Below are positions 1 to 11,048 of a stretch of DNA of 64,000 nucleotides, in pieces (position 1 is the stretch's first letter; every line of letters starts with the position of its first letter). The DNA is taken from NCBI GenBank assembly GCA_963082975.1, contig OY720350.1:40789851-40853850 (forward strand), read 5' to 3'. The DNA is from Labia minor. Taxonomy: Eukaryota > Arthropoda > Insecta > Dermaptera > Spongiphoridae. The position numbers and the translations under genes are program-made. The notes under the pieces are model-generated. The model was given only the letters and a program-made list of their open reading frames with translations, was not told the origin of the DNA and did not search any database.

Positions 1-28
1 ATATAGAAATTTCATAATGAAGAAAGTG

Positions 29-406
29 CTATTTATTTGAGCAAGAATTGCAATTGTGGCACTTGGAATTACATAATATTCCAGCATGTTTACAACTGCA
101 TTTTTTTGAGGAACATGTTCCTTTACAGATGCATCTTTTAAAACCTTGGCCACCAGTAAGGGACTGCATTCCTATAATTTCTCTTACCGATTTCTCAACA
201 TCTTGAGGAACATCTTCGTATGATATAAACTTTTGTTCACAAATGGCGAATTCATGCCTAGAATAAGATTGTTTTAAAATTCCCTGTTTAGTTCCTAATT
301 TATATAAATTTTTATCGTCATCTCTAGACAAAACAACGCAAATCAAATTTTTGGGATCCGTTTTACCACGTATGCTTACATTTACCAAAACGACATGGTC
401 ATTGTG
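29..406 (-). pseudogene. C-terminal fragment of a KRBA2-like (Ginger-type) integrase protein
   Basis: The open frame reads on the minus strand from a TGA near 410 to a TAG at 29-31. It contains a RGKTDPKNL segment, a LYKLGTKQGILKQSYSR segment, a GGQGFKRC turn and a cysteine/histidine cluster of the form CxCxGxCxxxxCxCxxxxxxCxxxCH. This order is what I know from the C-terminal tail of the integrase-bearing KRAB-A domain-containing protein 2-like proteins common in arthropods. No integrase catalytic core lies upstream and there is no ATG at a sensible place; the first in-frame initiator-like codon is a TTG near 388. I read it as a truncated transposon-derived gene; a last exon of a domesticated gene is the alternative. 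Confidence 0.6.
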
Positions 407-906
407 AATTCAATGTACATTTCCCTTATTTGAAATTGTAAATGTTAGTTGAATGCACATTACCCAAATGAGGAGGCTAATGTGCACATTTACCGGAAAA
501 TGTGTACATTTGCCACAATATCTACTTTTACCGTAACATATATATAACTTAATAATTTAGTTGTAATGTTTTTAAAATTGTACAAAACCATTGTTTTTGG
601 AATTAAACTAATGGATAATTTAACTAAATATAAAATAAAAATTAAAGATTTTGAGATGATTTTTTAAATCAAACTAACTTCAATTTATTAATAAAAAAAA
701 AACATTTTAAAACATGTTTCAATTATAATTTAAAAAAACAACTCTTTGAATTTAAATAAACGGTTTAACATCATTTTGTTTATTCCAGCGATATTTATTG
801 TTATTATTTCAATTTATTTTTTAAAAATCTTATTAATTGTCCCTAATTGACCGCGACTACCAGTACACGATCATTCATTTCTATGGAGGTTCTTTCATAC
901 ATTTTT
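407..906. other. AT-rich non-coding stretch with repeated TGYACATTWMCC words
   Basis: No gene is seen. Four copies of a TGYACATT word followed by CC-rich bases start at about 414, 454, 483 and 503, and one sits in the 12-bp palindrome AATGTGCACATT. They lie just upstream (minus strand) of the integrase remnant and may belong to its terminal region. The rest is A/T runs. Confidence 0.3.
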
Positions 907-1521
907 ACTATCTCGTAAGAGATAGTATTGCGATCACGAAAATTTTCGATGTTGAGATTTTGATGTTTTATAGGTTTTGAAGGTTCCTGAATCATTTTCA
1001 CTAAGGTTGAGAAAAATGACTGTGTGTGTGTGTATGTGTGTGTGTGGGGGGGGGGGTGTATGTATGTAACCAAGATTACGCAAAAACGGTTTGAGCTAGA
1101 ATGATGAAATTTGGTACATGGGCATTATTCAAAATTCGTAGTTTTCTATTAACTTTTGAGAAATGTAGCTCAACCGGAAGAGTGTCATTACCTACAACGT
1201 TTTGATTTTTTTCCTCTAAAGTGACCGTAAAAATAAAGATATATGTTTGATAATTTTTCACATGATTAATAATTGTATAAAACTGCTATATATAGAATTT
1301 CAGCTTGATTGAATCGTTGAAAGTACCAGAATTAATTTTTTAACACTGCAAATTTCACGCGCCAATACGTGACGTGGTGCCATTAACAAAAAGCCAGTTA
1401 AAAAAAAAGTTTAATATTTATTATTTATAATTTATAATTAATTAAATTTAATTTAAATATAATATATTATGTTATTTAATCCAATTCAAATTTGCGAGAT
1501 AGTCGAGTGGAGACACTCCAG
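907..1521 (+). mobile_element. Family A Helentron-like non-autonomous element, copy 1
   Basis: The left end begins ACTATCTCG directly after a T-run. The inverse GCGAGATAGT lies near the right end (about 1494-1503) and is followed by the hairpin GAGTG-gaga-CACTC and the terminal CAG. Between them are, in order, the conserved arm with TTTTCGATGTTGAGATTTTG, a (TG)n/(G)n microsatellite near 1020-1065, the module GATGAAATTTGGTACATGGG...CCGGAAGAG, a CACGCGCC...CGTGACGTGG segment and an AT-rich right arm. Asymmetric terminal inverted repeats plus a 3' hairpin and insertion in T-runs are the known marks of Helentron/DINE-1 type elements. No coding capacity. Confidence 0.7.
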
Positions 1522-2553
1522 CTAATTTATAACTCCTCCCACTCTCTCCGTTTTGTTTATATTCATCATTCATTTCATAACTATTCTTAAATTTTTCTAC
1601 ATTATCCATCTTAACCATCTTACTTAAATCAATTTTAATACATTTTTAAACTTTTTTTTTTAAGTTAACTTATATTTTAATCTAAGAATAATCTAGTTAA
1701 ATAATTTTACAACTATATTTAACCAACTAATTAGTTGGTATTTTTTTAATATAATTTAACATTCTGAAATTTGACTTTTTTCATGCACTAAGAATTCAGG
1801 AAGTATTCATACAATAAATACTTTACAATTTCACATTATGAATTAATAAAAAAAAAAAATGCCTCACTCATTTTCAACTGGAAGATTCTATTCCTTACAT
1901 TTAAAAAAGTGAAAGAAATGTTAATTTGATGTAATTTGATGCTTTATTAATTAAATATGTTTTGTACATAGATATGTGTGTGTTTAGCGAACGAGAGAGG
2001 AAAATAATTAAACAATTCAGGTTCGTGACGAGATGGTTTGATGTTTCTTGGATGTTTTAATTATATTAACTAAATAAAATGATCTCGTTTGAAAAACCTG
2101 CTTGGCATAATTGTGATTTATGTTGGGTTAAATTCTCAAGGAAAAAAAAAACACCACAACAGGATCCGGTATCCATTTTAATTAAGAAAAAAATTATTTT
2201 TTTTTCAAACTGATAAAATAATATTTAATCCGGATATATTAAATTTTAAAGAGCATACTAATAGGTACTTAATTTTGATAAATGCGCATTTGGTATAATG
2301 AGAGAAAGATTTTTCAATTTTTCTCTTTCTCTATCACTTTTCATTATTTAATCCTTAAAAAAAATAAAATCGAAGATATTAAAAAAAAAAATGAAAAAGA
2401 TTAATAATAGTGTAGTTTTTATTTTAGTCGTGTGTTCAAATAAAGTTAAAACTGTATATTTTGATTTATAGAATGTTTAAAAAAAAATTAAAAATGAAAT
2501 GATACAATTCCAAAAAAGAAACTTGCCAGGTAAACTAACCTTAATGCTCTTTT
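1522..2553. other. AT-rich non-coding stretch
   Basis: Mostly A/T homopolymers and TAAT/ATTA words. A short direct run TTAATTTGATGTAATTTGATG lies near 1921-1941 and a pyrimidine run CTCTTTCTCTATCACTTT near 2322. No ORF, repeat family or RNA gene was recognised. Confidence 0.5.
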
Positions 2554-2666
2554 ACTATCTTGCCAGAGATAGTATTGCAATCACGAAAATTTTCGATGTT
2601 GAGATTTTGATGTTTTTATACGTTTTGAAGGTTCCTGAATCATTTTCACTAAGGTTGAGAAAAATG

Positions 2667-2704
<38 letters not shown>

Positions 2705-3108
2705 TGTGTAGCAAACGGTTTGAAATAGAATAATGAAAATTAGTACTCGATCATTATTCAAATTTCGTAGTTTTCTATCAACTTTTGAGAAATGAAGCTC
2801 ATTCGGACATTACCTACCACGTTTTCATTTTTTTTCCTCTAAACTTACCGTAAAAATAAAGGTCTATGTTTGATAGTTTTTAAAATTGTATAAAACTGCT
2901 ATATATAGAATTTCAGCTTAATTTAATAGCCGAAAGTACCGCAATTAATTTTTTAACACTGCAAATCACGCGCCAGCACGTGACGTGGTGCCATCAACAA
3001 AGAGTCAAACACGCGCTGGTTTAATAAATATTATTTATTAATTTAATTAATTAATTAAATTTAATTTAGATATAATATATGTTATTTAATCCAATTGACA
3101 CACTCCAG
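2554..3108 (+). mobile_element. Family A element, copy 2, with damaged 3' terminus
   Basis: The left end ACTATCTTGCCAGAGATAGT follows TTT. The (CT)n(TG)n microsatellite is at 2667-2709, then come the GAAA-TTAGTAC module and the CACGTGACGTGGTG segment. At the right end the copy jumps from CCAATT directly to GACACACTCCAG, so the internal GCGAGATAGT repeat and the 5' arm of the hairpin are missing. Because the 3' terminator is broken, this copy is the natural source for the captured flank described for 3109-3383. Confidence 0.7.
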
Positions 3109-3383
3109 ATTTTTTATATGAATAAAGGAAGGCATATTTATCAATAATTATTAAGAATAGAAATATTTACATAGATTTATTTTCAAAATTTTTGCATTCT
3201 TATTGATTTAAACTTTCTTTCTTTCTCTATTAATTTCAAGTTGGTTGTAACAATATTGTCATAGTCATGTACTTTAAGAGTTAGCCATATTTATTACCTC
3301 GTTCATGTTCCAATTATTTTCCTATTCTTCTTAAGTTTCAATGTTTTTAAACATACGAAGTAATTAAATGAGATCTTTCAATG
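3109..3383. repeat. Flank shared with the composite A element at 29098-29356
   Basis: From the element end to GATCTTTCAATG the sequence matches 29098-29356 almost base for base, with a few small indels (for example a CGTTCATG stretch present here only). None of it resembles the other A copies, so it is ordinary downstream DNA that was duplicated along with the element. Confidence 0.75.
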
Positions 3384-4832
3384 TGAAGTTAGATTCGAAT
3401 TATTATTTTTTTGTTCAATTTGGACCATATCTTTAAAAATTTCTATGGAATGAATACATCACACTTCTACAATATTAATAACAAACTCAGTTTCTTTGAA
3501 AGTTTTTCCATTATATTTAATAAATATTTTTATTTTTTTTTATTTAGCATCCAGCAGCATTTTTGTATTTATTTAATAAATATAAACTTATATTTTATTT
3601 TTATAAAAATATTAAACATTTCAAAACATTGGTATGTTCAATAAATTAATTATTTTTTTTAAATAATAATATTATTTATTTATTTTTCATACTCTATTAT
3701 TATTTCTAATAAAATAAATAAATTATTATTTTATTTTATTTAAATCAGATATTTATTAAAAATATACAATAAATTGTGCTTGTAAATAATGTTTTAAGTA
3801 TGATTATGAAAGAGAGAGAGAGAGAAGTAGAAAATAATTATATTATATTTTATTATAAATGATATATAATTGTATAAATAAATAATTAAAATAGATATCA
3901 TGTACATTTCTAGAATATTGATTTGAAATATTTTTGCATTTTCTTGTTTTTGTGGTTTTTAGTGTTTTATTCCCCCCCCCTCCTTTTGTTTTCATCATTT
4001 GTGATTCACTTAAAGACCCCCTGAAGGGATTTCAAAGGACGTCTGAAATCCGCTAAGGTGATTTGTCTGTTTTTTTATACGCTTATTTTTCATCCTTCAT
4101 TATATATATATATATATGTGTGTGTGTAATATAATTATTTTTTCTCCTGCGTGCCTCCAAGCAAACAACCTCTCTCGCTGTGTTTAAATTAAAATTAGAT
4201 CTTCATTATGATTATCATCTAAAAAAAGAATCATAATTATACTGATTTACCCTTAAAATAAACCTTTTTGGAAAAAAGAACAAAAAAAGTTGGTCTAAAT
4301 AACAAAAAAAAAAAAAAAAAAAAATGAACTAATTTTCTAGTGAGAATAAAATTAACTTAAATATTGAACTTAAATATATTAATAATGATCATTTATGGAC
4401 ATAAAATCTAAATTTATTTGAAATAATTTATATGTATATTAATTGAAGTATTCTATATAATTGAATATCATTAAAAAAAATCTAATAAAATTTTTTAATA
4501 TTTTTTTATTATTCAGAAATATCAACTGAACAAAAACAAATAATTTAATTAGAAGTATTTTGTAAATAATTCTGTATAATTACATTTTCATTTAATAAAT
4601 TTTATAAATGAACCAAATTTTTAATCGAAAATTTTATACTACATATTAATAATATCTTATATATATATAGGTATATATATATTTGAATTTTTGAAATTAG
4701 ATATTTATTCGGCATTGAAATAAAATTTCATTTAGATTTATTTATTCATTTTAAATAAATTTATCTAAAATACCTTTTAATATTATAGCATAAACAAAAT
4801 TATCTATACTAGGGTGGAAAAACTATTATCTT
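3384..4832. other. AT desert with one small GC-richer island (about 3965-4090)
   Basis: The island contains GACCCCCTGAAGGG and a perfect 8-bp stem, GGATTTCA...TGAAATCC, with a 9-nt loop at about 4027-4051. Around it are TA/TG runs near 4101-4128, a poly-A tract at 4303-4323 and featureless AT sequence. An AT-rich ORF at 3411-3644 has no protein-like composition and is not called. Confidence 0.4.
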
Positions 4833-5141
4833 CAGGTCAATAAGTCCGTGACTTTTTGAATGAGAAATTATTTTATTTTTCGATATTGTCTACATTGAGC
4901 TCTATACATTTCGTCCAATGTTTCTCCAATTTTTTTATCCCTTCCAAAAAATAAGATTTGTCGAGGACATCAAAATAGAACACGAAGTAGTCTGCTATTA
5001 ATGGATGTTAAACAAAAACTAAAAGACCCAGCTTGTTAAAATTTCGATAGGAGTCAGATGATTGTTGCCTGCTGACAGGAATACTGTTATCATTTCATTT
5101 AGGAGACGGGAAATTCAAAAAGTCACGGACTTATTGATCTG
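4833..5141 (-). mobile_element. Internally deleted mariner transposon
   Basis: The ends are inverted repeats of about 29 bp: CAGGTCAATAAGTCCGTGAC at the left and its complement (CAGATCAATAAG when inverted) at the right. On the minus strand, about 4958-4866, a decayed frame reads DKSYFLEGIKKLEKHWTKCI and then ends with IEK before a stop, which is the usual C-terminus of mariner transposases. The catalytic domain is missing. It shares its 5' part with the copy at 10690-11048, which keeps a piece deleted here. Confidence 0.7.
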
Positions 5142-5390
5142 CCATCATAGATTATTCTATAATTTCTACAAAAGTAATAAACTTACCTTTCAATATGTTT
5201 TTACATACTCATATAAACTATTAAAGTATTAAACAAAAAACTAATCTTTGTTAATTTTTTTTTATCTTTTAGTATTATAATAATAGAAAATTAAAAAAAA
5301 AAATTACTCAAATTTTAACAAAAAATCCATTTTTTTTTTCTTTTCGAAAATTGAACATTTTCATCAAATATTGTTTTTTTCTTTTTTCAG

Positions 5391-5460
5391 CATTCCAAGA
5401 CACAGGGGTGGAAAAAATGCTGGGAGGCGTTCCAGGTGGTCGAGCAAAGGACATTATAGG
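5391..5460 (+). other. Candidate small exon (splice-acceptor-like junction)
   Basis: A pyrimidine tract TTTTTTTCTTTTTTCAG at 5374-5390 is followed at once by about 70 bases of near 50 percent GC in a very AT-rich setting. Two frames stay open (reading HSKTQGWKKCWEAFQVVEQR or AFQDTGVEKMLGGVPGGR). Possible donors are CCAG|GTGGTC at about 5434 and GGG|GTATTT at about 5461. I recognise no domain. It may equally be a conserved non-coding scrap. Confidence 0.25.
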
Positions 5461-6922
5461 GGTATTTGATCTTCTTTAACGACCCTACCTTACTATTAAA
5501 AGAACATTTTGGATAAAAAATATATTTAGAAAAAAAAAAAAAAATAAATAGTTATAGAGCAGTCAATCAATTAGGAATAATACTATATATTTTTGACACC
5601 TGATGATTATCATATAGTAATAAATTCGAACCGCTCCTGGCTTCTAATAAGATGCTAAAGAAACGCCGGGTCGATAATTGTTATCTTATTATTATTTTTT
5701 TTTATTTCGTTTACTAATTTATACAATAAAAAAATGACATACACGGATTCTTTTAAATATTACCTCGAGTTGTGTATCATTTTCATAATTTTTTTTTTTT
5801 CATAGAAATAAATAATATTACCAAAAGATTTATTATTATTTTATAATTATATTCAATATTTTAAATAAAATTAATGGATATAATAATGTAAATATTAAGT
5901 GATTTAAAATTGTAAAATGGTTGCATATCTTCTAGGCATTAATCTTTTATTATATGTATAATTTTCTTTTCATATATAAGTATTTAATTATGTATTCTTA
6001 AAAGGTAATATCTTTCAAAAATTTAATTAGCCTTAATGAAGATTTGAACATTATGAAATCTTTATAATTTATATATCTATATATATATACACGATATCGT
6101 ATATAATTTAAATTTACAATTTTCAATATATATTTTGTGGATTCAAAAGGGTATATGGAGGACTTAATCTCAAATCGTCCCCTTCCATGATTGAATTATA
6201 ATATGTGGATGATTTAAGGGTATATTATCTATTTTTTCTGGAGTTAATATAAATCAATAAATTTTTTAAATTCGCTTTTTTCATAACTATATTATGTATA
6301 TATTATCTATTTATTAGATTCAATAAATTGCATTTATTGGCATACATTCATTATAAATAAATTATTGTTGTAATTTAATTTATTAAACTATATATATATA
6401 TATATATATTATGATAAAGTTTAGTTTAGATTACATATCATTTTTTGTTAATATTAACCTGACAATGGTAATTAATAATGAATACTCAAATTTAATATCC
6501 ATAGAAATTTAAAAAATTAAATTTTATATAAATTTACATATTTTAAGATATATAATTTATAAATTTTCAACTTTATTGGGTTTCACAAGTATATTTTTAA
6601 TTTTATTAATTTTAAAATATTGATTTAATTTAATCCTTATTTTCTCTCAATTTCAAATTTAAAAAATTTAACCTGCTTTTACAACTATATTAGATTTAAC
6701 TGCATAATCCATATAAAATTAAGTTACTTTAAAATTTTTTTTTTCAAAAAAATCTTTTGTAAGGTTTTCAATTTACTTTCTGTGTCTATCACTTTTATTG
6801 TGTCCTTAAAGACAATTAATTGATTTTTTTTATCTCTTAATTACAAAATTCTATCGTAAAAGGCGTGAGTTTTGGAATTTTTGAACGAAAGTGTTTCATG
6901 AAGTTTAAACATCTAAATAAGT
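5461..6922. other. AT-rich non-coding stretch
   Basis: Long A and T runs, TATATA tracts near 6076-6088 and 6391-6410, and no open frame with protein-like composition. Nothing else was recognised. Confidence 0.5.
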
Positions 6923-7572
6923 TGACCTGTCGGAACCGACCGACGGTTTGAAATAAATTAATTTCCAGCTACAGAAACAATTTCAAATAATTTTAATATA
7001 TCTATTAATCTAATAAAAAACAGATAGGCATATAACATAAATATTTTTAATTTTATTTTATTTTTAATATATAGCTGAAGTAGCCGGCGTTGCCCGTGAT
7101 CATAATAAGGAGACTGTGACGTCATGAAGGGCTGGGTGACGTCACATAATTTTAAATTAAGAAAAACATAATGAAGATGATTTTTCCCGAGGATAAAACC
7201 AATACATTTGTCGTGATATGTAAAAAAATCTCCTCATGTGAAATTTGGTGTGAAAATAACCCTTCCCTTCCTATCGTCGATCGCTAATAATACCACTTCC
7301 GGTTTCCAGATTTGCACCAAAAGTTGATCAATTCATCCCACTGATGCATTAAGTAAATATACCAAATTTGATCAAAATCCGTTGAGCCGTTCAGGCTGTA
7401 CACATCTATACGGACGGACAGACGGACGGACGGACAGTCGTTCTGACAGACATCATGCTAAAAATACTTTTTTCTGTTAAGAAAATGCATGATTCGTGGA
7501 GATATGTAAAAATCTCCACATGTGAAATTTGGTGTGAAAACAATACCTCCCTTACTATCGTCGGTCGGTAAA
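6923..7572 (-). mobile_element. Family B Helentron-like element, copy 1
   Basis: Read on the minus strand the copy starts at 7572 with ACCGACCGACGATAGTAAGG after a T-run. The inverse CGTCGGTCGGT is near its right end (about 6937-6948), followed by a GGTCAAC end that looks like a partly decayed hairpin. Inside are ATGTCTGT followed by (TCCG)n repeats (about 7413-7455), the GAAATTTGGTATATTTAC...CCGGAAG module and two TGACGTCA octamers near 7118 and 7137. Architecture and module match families A and C although the termini differ in sequence. No ORF. Confidence 0.65.
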
Positions 7573-7954
7573 AATAAATCAATATATGAATTAATTTGAG
7601 TATATTTGTATTTTGTAGGTAGGCATTGTCTGTTTTGTTTAATTACAATATGAAAATTGAATTCAAACTAAAAATTTCTTAGAATCTCTGTCAGTTGATT
7701 TAATTCTATTTTTTTCTTCTTCTTCTACATCATATATTTGAATAAAGCGACTTTAATAATTTTTCGGCTCGTCTTTCTTCTCTGGCGAGTTTTTATCTTC
7801 AAGGGAGTTGATCATCCAAATTTTTGATGAGAACTTATTCCGACGGGGGTTTTAATTAACGCTATTAACTGAATATAATACGTGATATAACTAAGTAATC
7901 GTTTCTCTTTTTTAGTCTTAATTTAATAGATGGAAAACACTTTTTAAATCTGTT
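7573..7954. other. Non-coding stretch
   Basis: Moderately AT-rich, with a TTCTTCTTCTTCT run near 7715-7725 and GGCTCGTCTTTCTTCTCTGGCGAG near 7766. No gene or repeat was recognised. Confidence 0.4.
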
Positions 7955-8560
7955 CGGATGATTTCTGTCCCTCCTCCCCCACCCCGTGTTTTTTCCCTCT
8001 CTTCCTCCCGCACCCCCCTCCCAATCCTCCTTCCTTCGCCTTCCTCTTGTTTCGCTTCTCTTTCACTCTCATTCATCCATTTCGTTCCCTCTTAATATAT
8101 TTTGAGTGAGTCAATTACGTCAATCTAAACTACACCTTTTAAAATTTCTTATCTCCTACTTGTAATCGATTAATGACGTTCCTCCTTCGCGCCTCTCATC
8201 TCTTCTCCAGTGGGCCCCATCTGTCCGTCGGCTCAACTTCTTTTGATGAACAAGAAAACGAAAAGCCCACCTCTCTGTCCCTCTCGTTCTGAAACCAAAA
8301 TACAAGGGTCATAAATCACCCGCGGGCGAAAGAGAAGAGGTATTTGGAACCTGGTGAGGCGGTTCATCCATCCACGAGCGACGGCCGGCCAGCCGCGAGG
8401 TGAGAAAGAAATGGAAAAGTGTTGATTAAAGGCCCCGAATGGAGGAAGAGGAGCGAGAGGGGTGTAGTGGGGGAGGGGGTACGGGGAGGTGGAGGGGGGA
8501 GAAGGTTAGGGAAGCCATTTCGGACCTCTTTTGGAGAAAAGAAGATTGAGAGAAGCCCCG
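7955..8560. promoter_or_regulatory. Large GC-richer island, polypyrimidine then polypurine
   Basis: This is one of the largest and most GC-rich unique blocks in the window. It opens with C/T-rich sequence (7970-8090), carries GGTCATAAATCACCCGCGGGCG near 8310-8330 and CGACGGCCGGCCAGCCGCGAGG near 8380-8401, and closes in G/A-rich sequence. Open frames inside are low-complexity proline/leucine runs and are not called as genes. It may be a promoter or distal regulatory element; the sequence alone does not decide. Confidence 0.3.
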
Positions 8561-9514
8561 TCAACTGATTATTATACTATTCTATTCAAATTTGATATCG
8601 CTCTTTACAGAACGGATTAACCTTAAAAGAGTAAAAATAAATAAATCTTATGAAAGTTAAGGCAAACAATCTTTAATAATACAAAAAAAAAAAAAAAAAA
8701 TAATAATAATTAACAGGTGAAAAATAAAAAATCATCCCTAATTTATCAAATTTTTAAAAAGGTTCTTTATTTAAAAAAAAATAATTATCTTTTAATTAGT
8801 CATTTTTTTTAAAATATATCATTTTAAAAAAAGATACAATTTTCATTCTTTTACAAAAGAGAGAGAGAAAAATTGGAAATTTGAAATAATCAACAAAAAC
8901 AAATTGAAAGTCATTTATTCTATGCCAAAATTAATTAATTATAATTAATCATCATTCGTGTTTTTTTTTATTAACTCTCGTTTTATTATGTAGAAAGGAG
9001 ATATGAGCTCATTACCCCTTCTCTTTTAAAATGAGACCTACCGCACTTTATATCCAAGTAATAATCCTTCTTGTCTCACACTAATTTATTAATTATTTTA
9101 AATTTTAGTGATCGTATTTTAAACAAATATTGTACAAAAAATACAGTAAGAATCCAGTTTATTATTTTTCTATAGATGGTAATCTATTTAGAAAGTTGAA
9201 CACAAGTGCTCTTACGTGAACTCATGAGTTATTCTTATTTATTTATATCTATTACTTATAAAAATTTGAACATTACTTATAAAAATTTGAACATGAATCC
9301 ATCTCCTTCTGAAACATTACATCGTATATTTTCTTTTTCGCTTAATATTATAGTAATACTAATATTTTAAATATAAATAAGAATAATAATCAAATACCAT
9401 AATCACATTTAATACATAAGTAAGTAAGTATATTTAAAATGTTATAATATAATTATTCAATATACAGTTTATTATTTAAATAATAACCTAATTTTAAAAA
9501 TATAATATATATAT
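8561..9514. other. AT-rich non-coding stretch with a 21-bp tandem duplication
   Basis: At about 9252-9292 the 21-base unit ATTACTTATAAAAATTTGAAC occurs twice in tandem. Elsewhere there are A/T runs and a GAGAGAGA tract near 8859. No gene was seen. Confidence 0.5.
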
Positions 9515-10190
9515 TGTAGGATATTTTAATAAAAGTGTATGTTTTTGTTGATATTAAATGGAGGTTTGTTCTGAAAAGAACAATTGTATTGAAAAAATGG
9601 CGCTCACATCCGAGCAGTATTGCGTCCAATTTGCAAAGAACGGAACAAGTTCCTTGCTGAGGTTTTTATACCCATGCTCAGAACAAGTGAATCCAGTTGA
9701 GCCAATCACAGACGAGAACGCATTTATGTTAAATATTTAATTAGAGAACTTATATTTAGACTAAGATTAATATATTAAGAGTTAGCTAATATTATAATAT
9801 AGGTTAATAAATAAACCCTATTGTTAAAAACATTTATGTATTAATTAGTATAATAGAAAGTGTAAAAGCTATGCTTGACTTTTACAAACCAGCCAATGAG
9901 CGTCAAGATTGAATATGCCTAGCTACTATTTAAAAACGGACATGTATCGATATTCAATCAGTTATGATCCAGTTATGACCAAGCCTTGATTATGTTATGA
10001 TCACTTATACTATTGGTTTACTCACGTTTATGTTAAGCTAGCATTTTATGTTTATGAATTTGCTACATTTATTTTATTAAATATTTTATTAAAAGGATTT
10101 ATTCACCCAATTTATTGAATTATCATTTATGAAGATCTACCTTTAAAGAAGATAAAAGAAGAAAGAAGAAAAAAAAATAATTTTCCTACA
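9515..10190 (+). mobile_element. Putative solo LTR (about 676 bp)
   Basis: The segment starts TGTAGGAT and ends TTCCTACA, the short inverted TG...CA termini usual for Ty3-like or BEL-like LTRs, and lies in ATATAT repeats that hide any target duplication. Inside are a CCAATGAGCG box near 9892, a TATTTAAAAAC box near 9926 and AT-rich 3' sequence. A 60-codon frame at 9558-9740 (protein starting MEVCSEKNNCIEK) has more balanced codons than its surroundings but no recognisable domain. No internal retroelement region is adjacent. Strand follows the CCAAT-to-TATA order. Confidence 0.5.
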
Positions 10191-10689
10191 ATATATATAT
10201 TATAATTAAATGCCCATCAAGTGCTTGATTCTGAGATAAAATACTGATCTTCTGAACTTGACGACAACGGTTCATAACACATTAATTTAAAAAAAAATTA
10301 ATTTAATATTTAGATGATATGTTAAATTTTTAAATAAATGTGTAATTTCAACATAACGTGCATACGAAAAGCTTTATCAAATAATTTTTTCGAGTATAAT
10401 TGAAGAATAAATCAAATCTAATGCATTTTTGAAAACAAAACAAATTTAAATATATATTCAATATTATTTTAATAATATATAATTATTTATCATTTAAATA
10501 CATATCATATATATAGAGGTTTATTTTTCATAAAAATAGATAATTGATTAAAAACAGTGGTTCCTCCAACCACTTATTCTATTTTGGAGAAATTATGCCA
10601 ATAAACTTTAATTGAATTCTTGCATACTCTATTATCTTATCATTATTAAATAAATTAATAAAAATTTATTAAGATTATTAAAAATGTAC
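10191..10689. other. AT-rich non-coding stretch
   Basis: TA-rich sequence without ORF, repeat family or RNA signature. A GATCTTCTGAACTTGACGACAACGG segment near 10245-10270 is the only GC-richer piece. Confidence 0.45.
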
Positions 10690-11048
10690 GAGGGGACATC
10701 AAAATAGATTTGTTTGTAAGATAGTTTCATCATTGGAGTAAAAACTTTTACCGCCGAGCAATTTCTTCAGGTTTGGAAACAAGAAATAGTGACTCGGGAT
10801 AATTCGGGAGCAATTCGTATCCCAAATCATGAATTTTGATGGAAATTCACTTTTATCCATTTTCTTCTCATATCACGAGGTAGTCTGCTATTAATGAATG
10901 TCAAACAAAAACTAAAAGACCCAGGTTCAAATTTCGACAGAAGTCGAATAAATGATAGTTGCAGTTGATTGTTGATAGTTGATAGGAGCAGTGTTGCCAT
11001 TTCATTTAAGAGACAGGAAATTCATAAAGTCACAGACTTATTGACCTG
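10690..11048 (-). mobile_element. Truncated mariner transposon, second copy
   Basis: The terminus at 11048 (CAGGTCAATAAGTCTGTGAC on the minus strand) and the adjoining 150 bp match the element at 4833-5141. Further in, about 10833-10730 on the minus strand, a broken frame reads SHYFLFPNLKKLLGGKSFYS, which corresponds to the DYxLFxxLKxxLxGxxF block just after the last catalytic aspartate of mariner transposases. This piece is deleted in the 4833 copy. The opposite terminus is missing. Confidence 0.65.

Noticed and set aside
907-1521. Family A as an ordinary TIR DNA transposon (MITE)
   Set aside because: The inverted repeats are not symmetric: the right one is internal and followed by a hairpin, and no target duplication is seen.
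2499-2761. Overlapping frames on both strands across the CT/TG microsatellite
   Set aside because: They translate the microsatellite and family A arm; the same frames appear by chance in other copies.
4833-5141. Target duplication for the mariner at 4833
   Set aside because: Bases outside the inverted repeats are TTATCTT and CCATCAT; no TA pair could be aligned, so none is claimed.
8364-8564. Proline/leucine-rich minus-strand frame
   Set aside because: Read-through of purine-rich low-complexity DNA; no recognisable protein.
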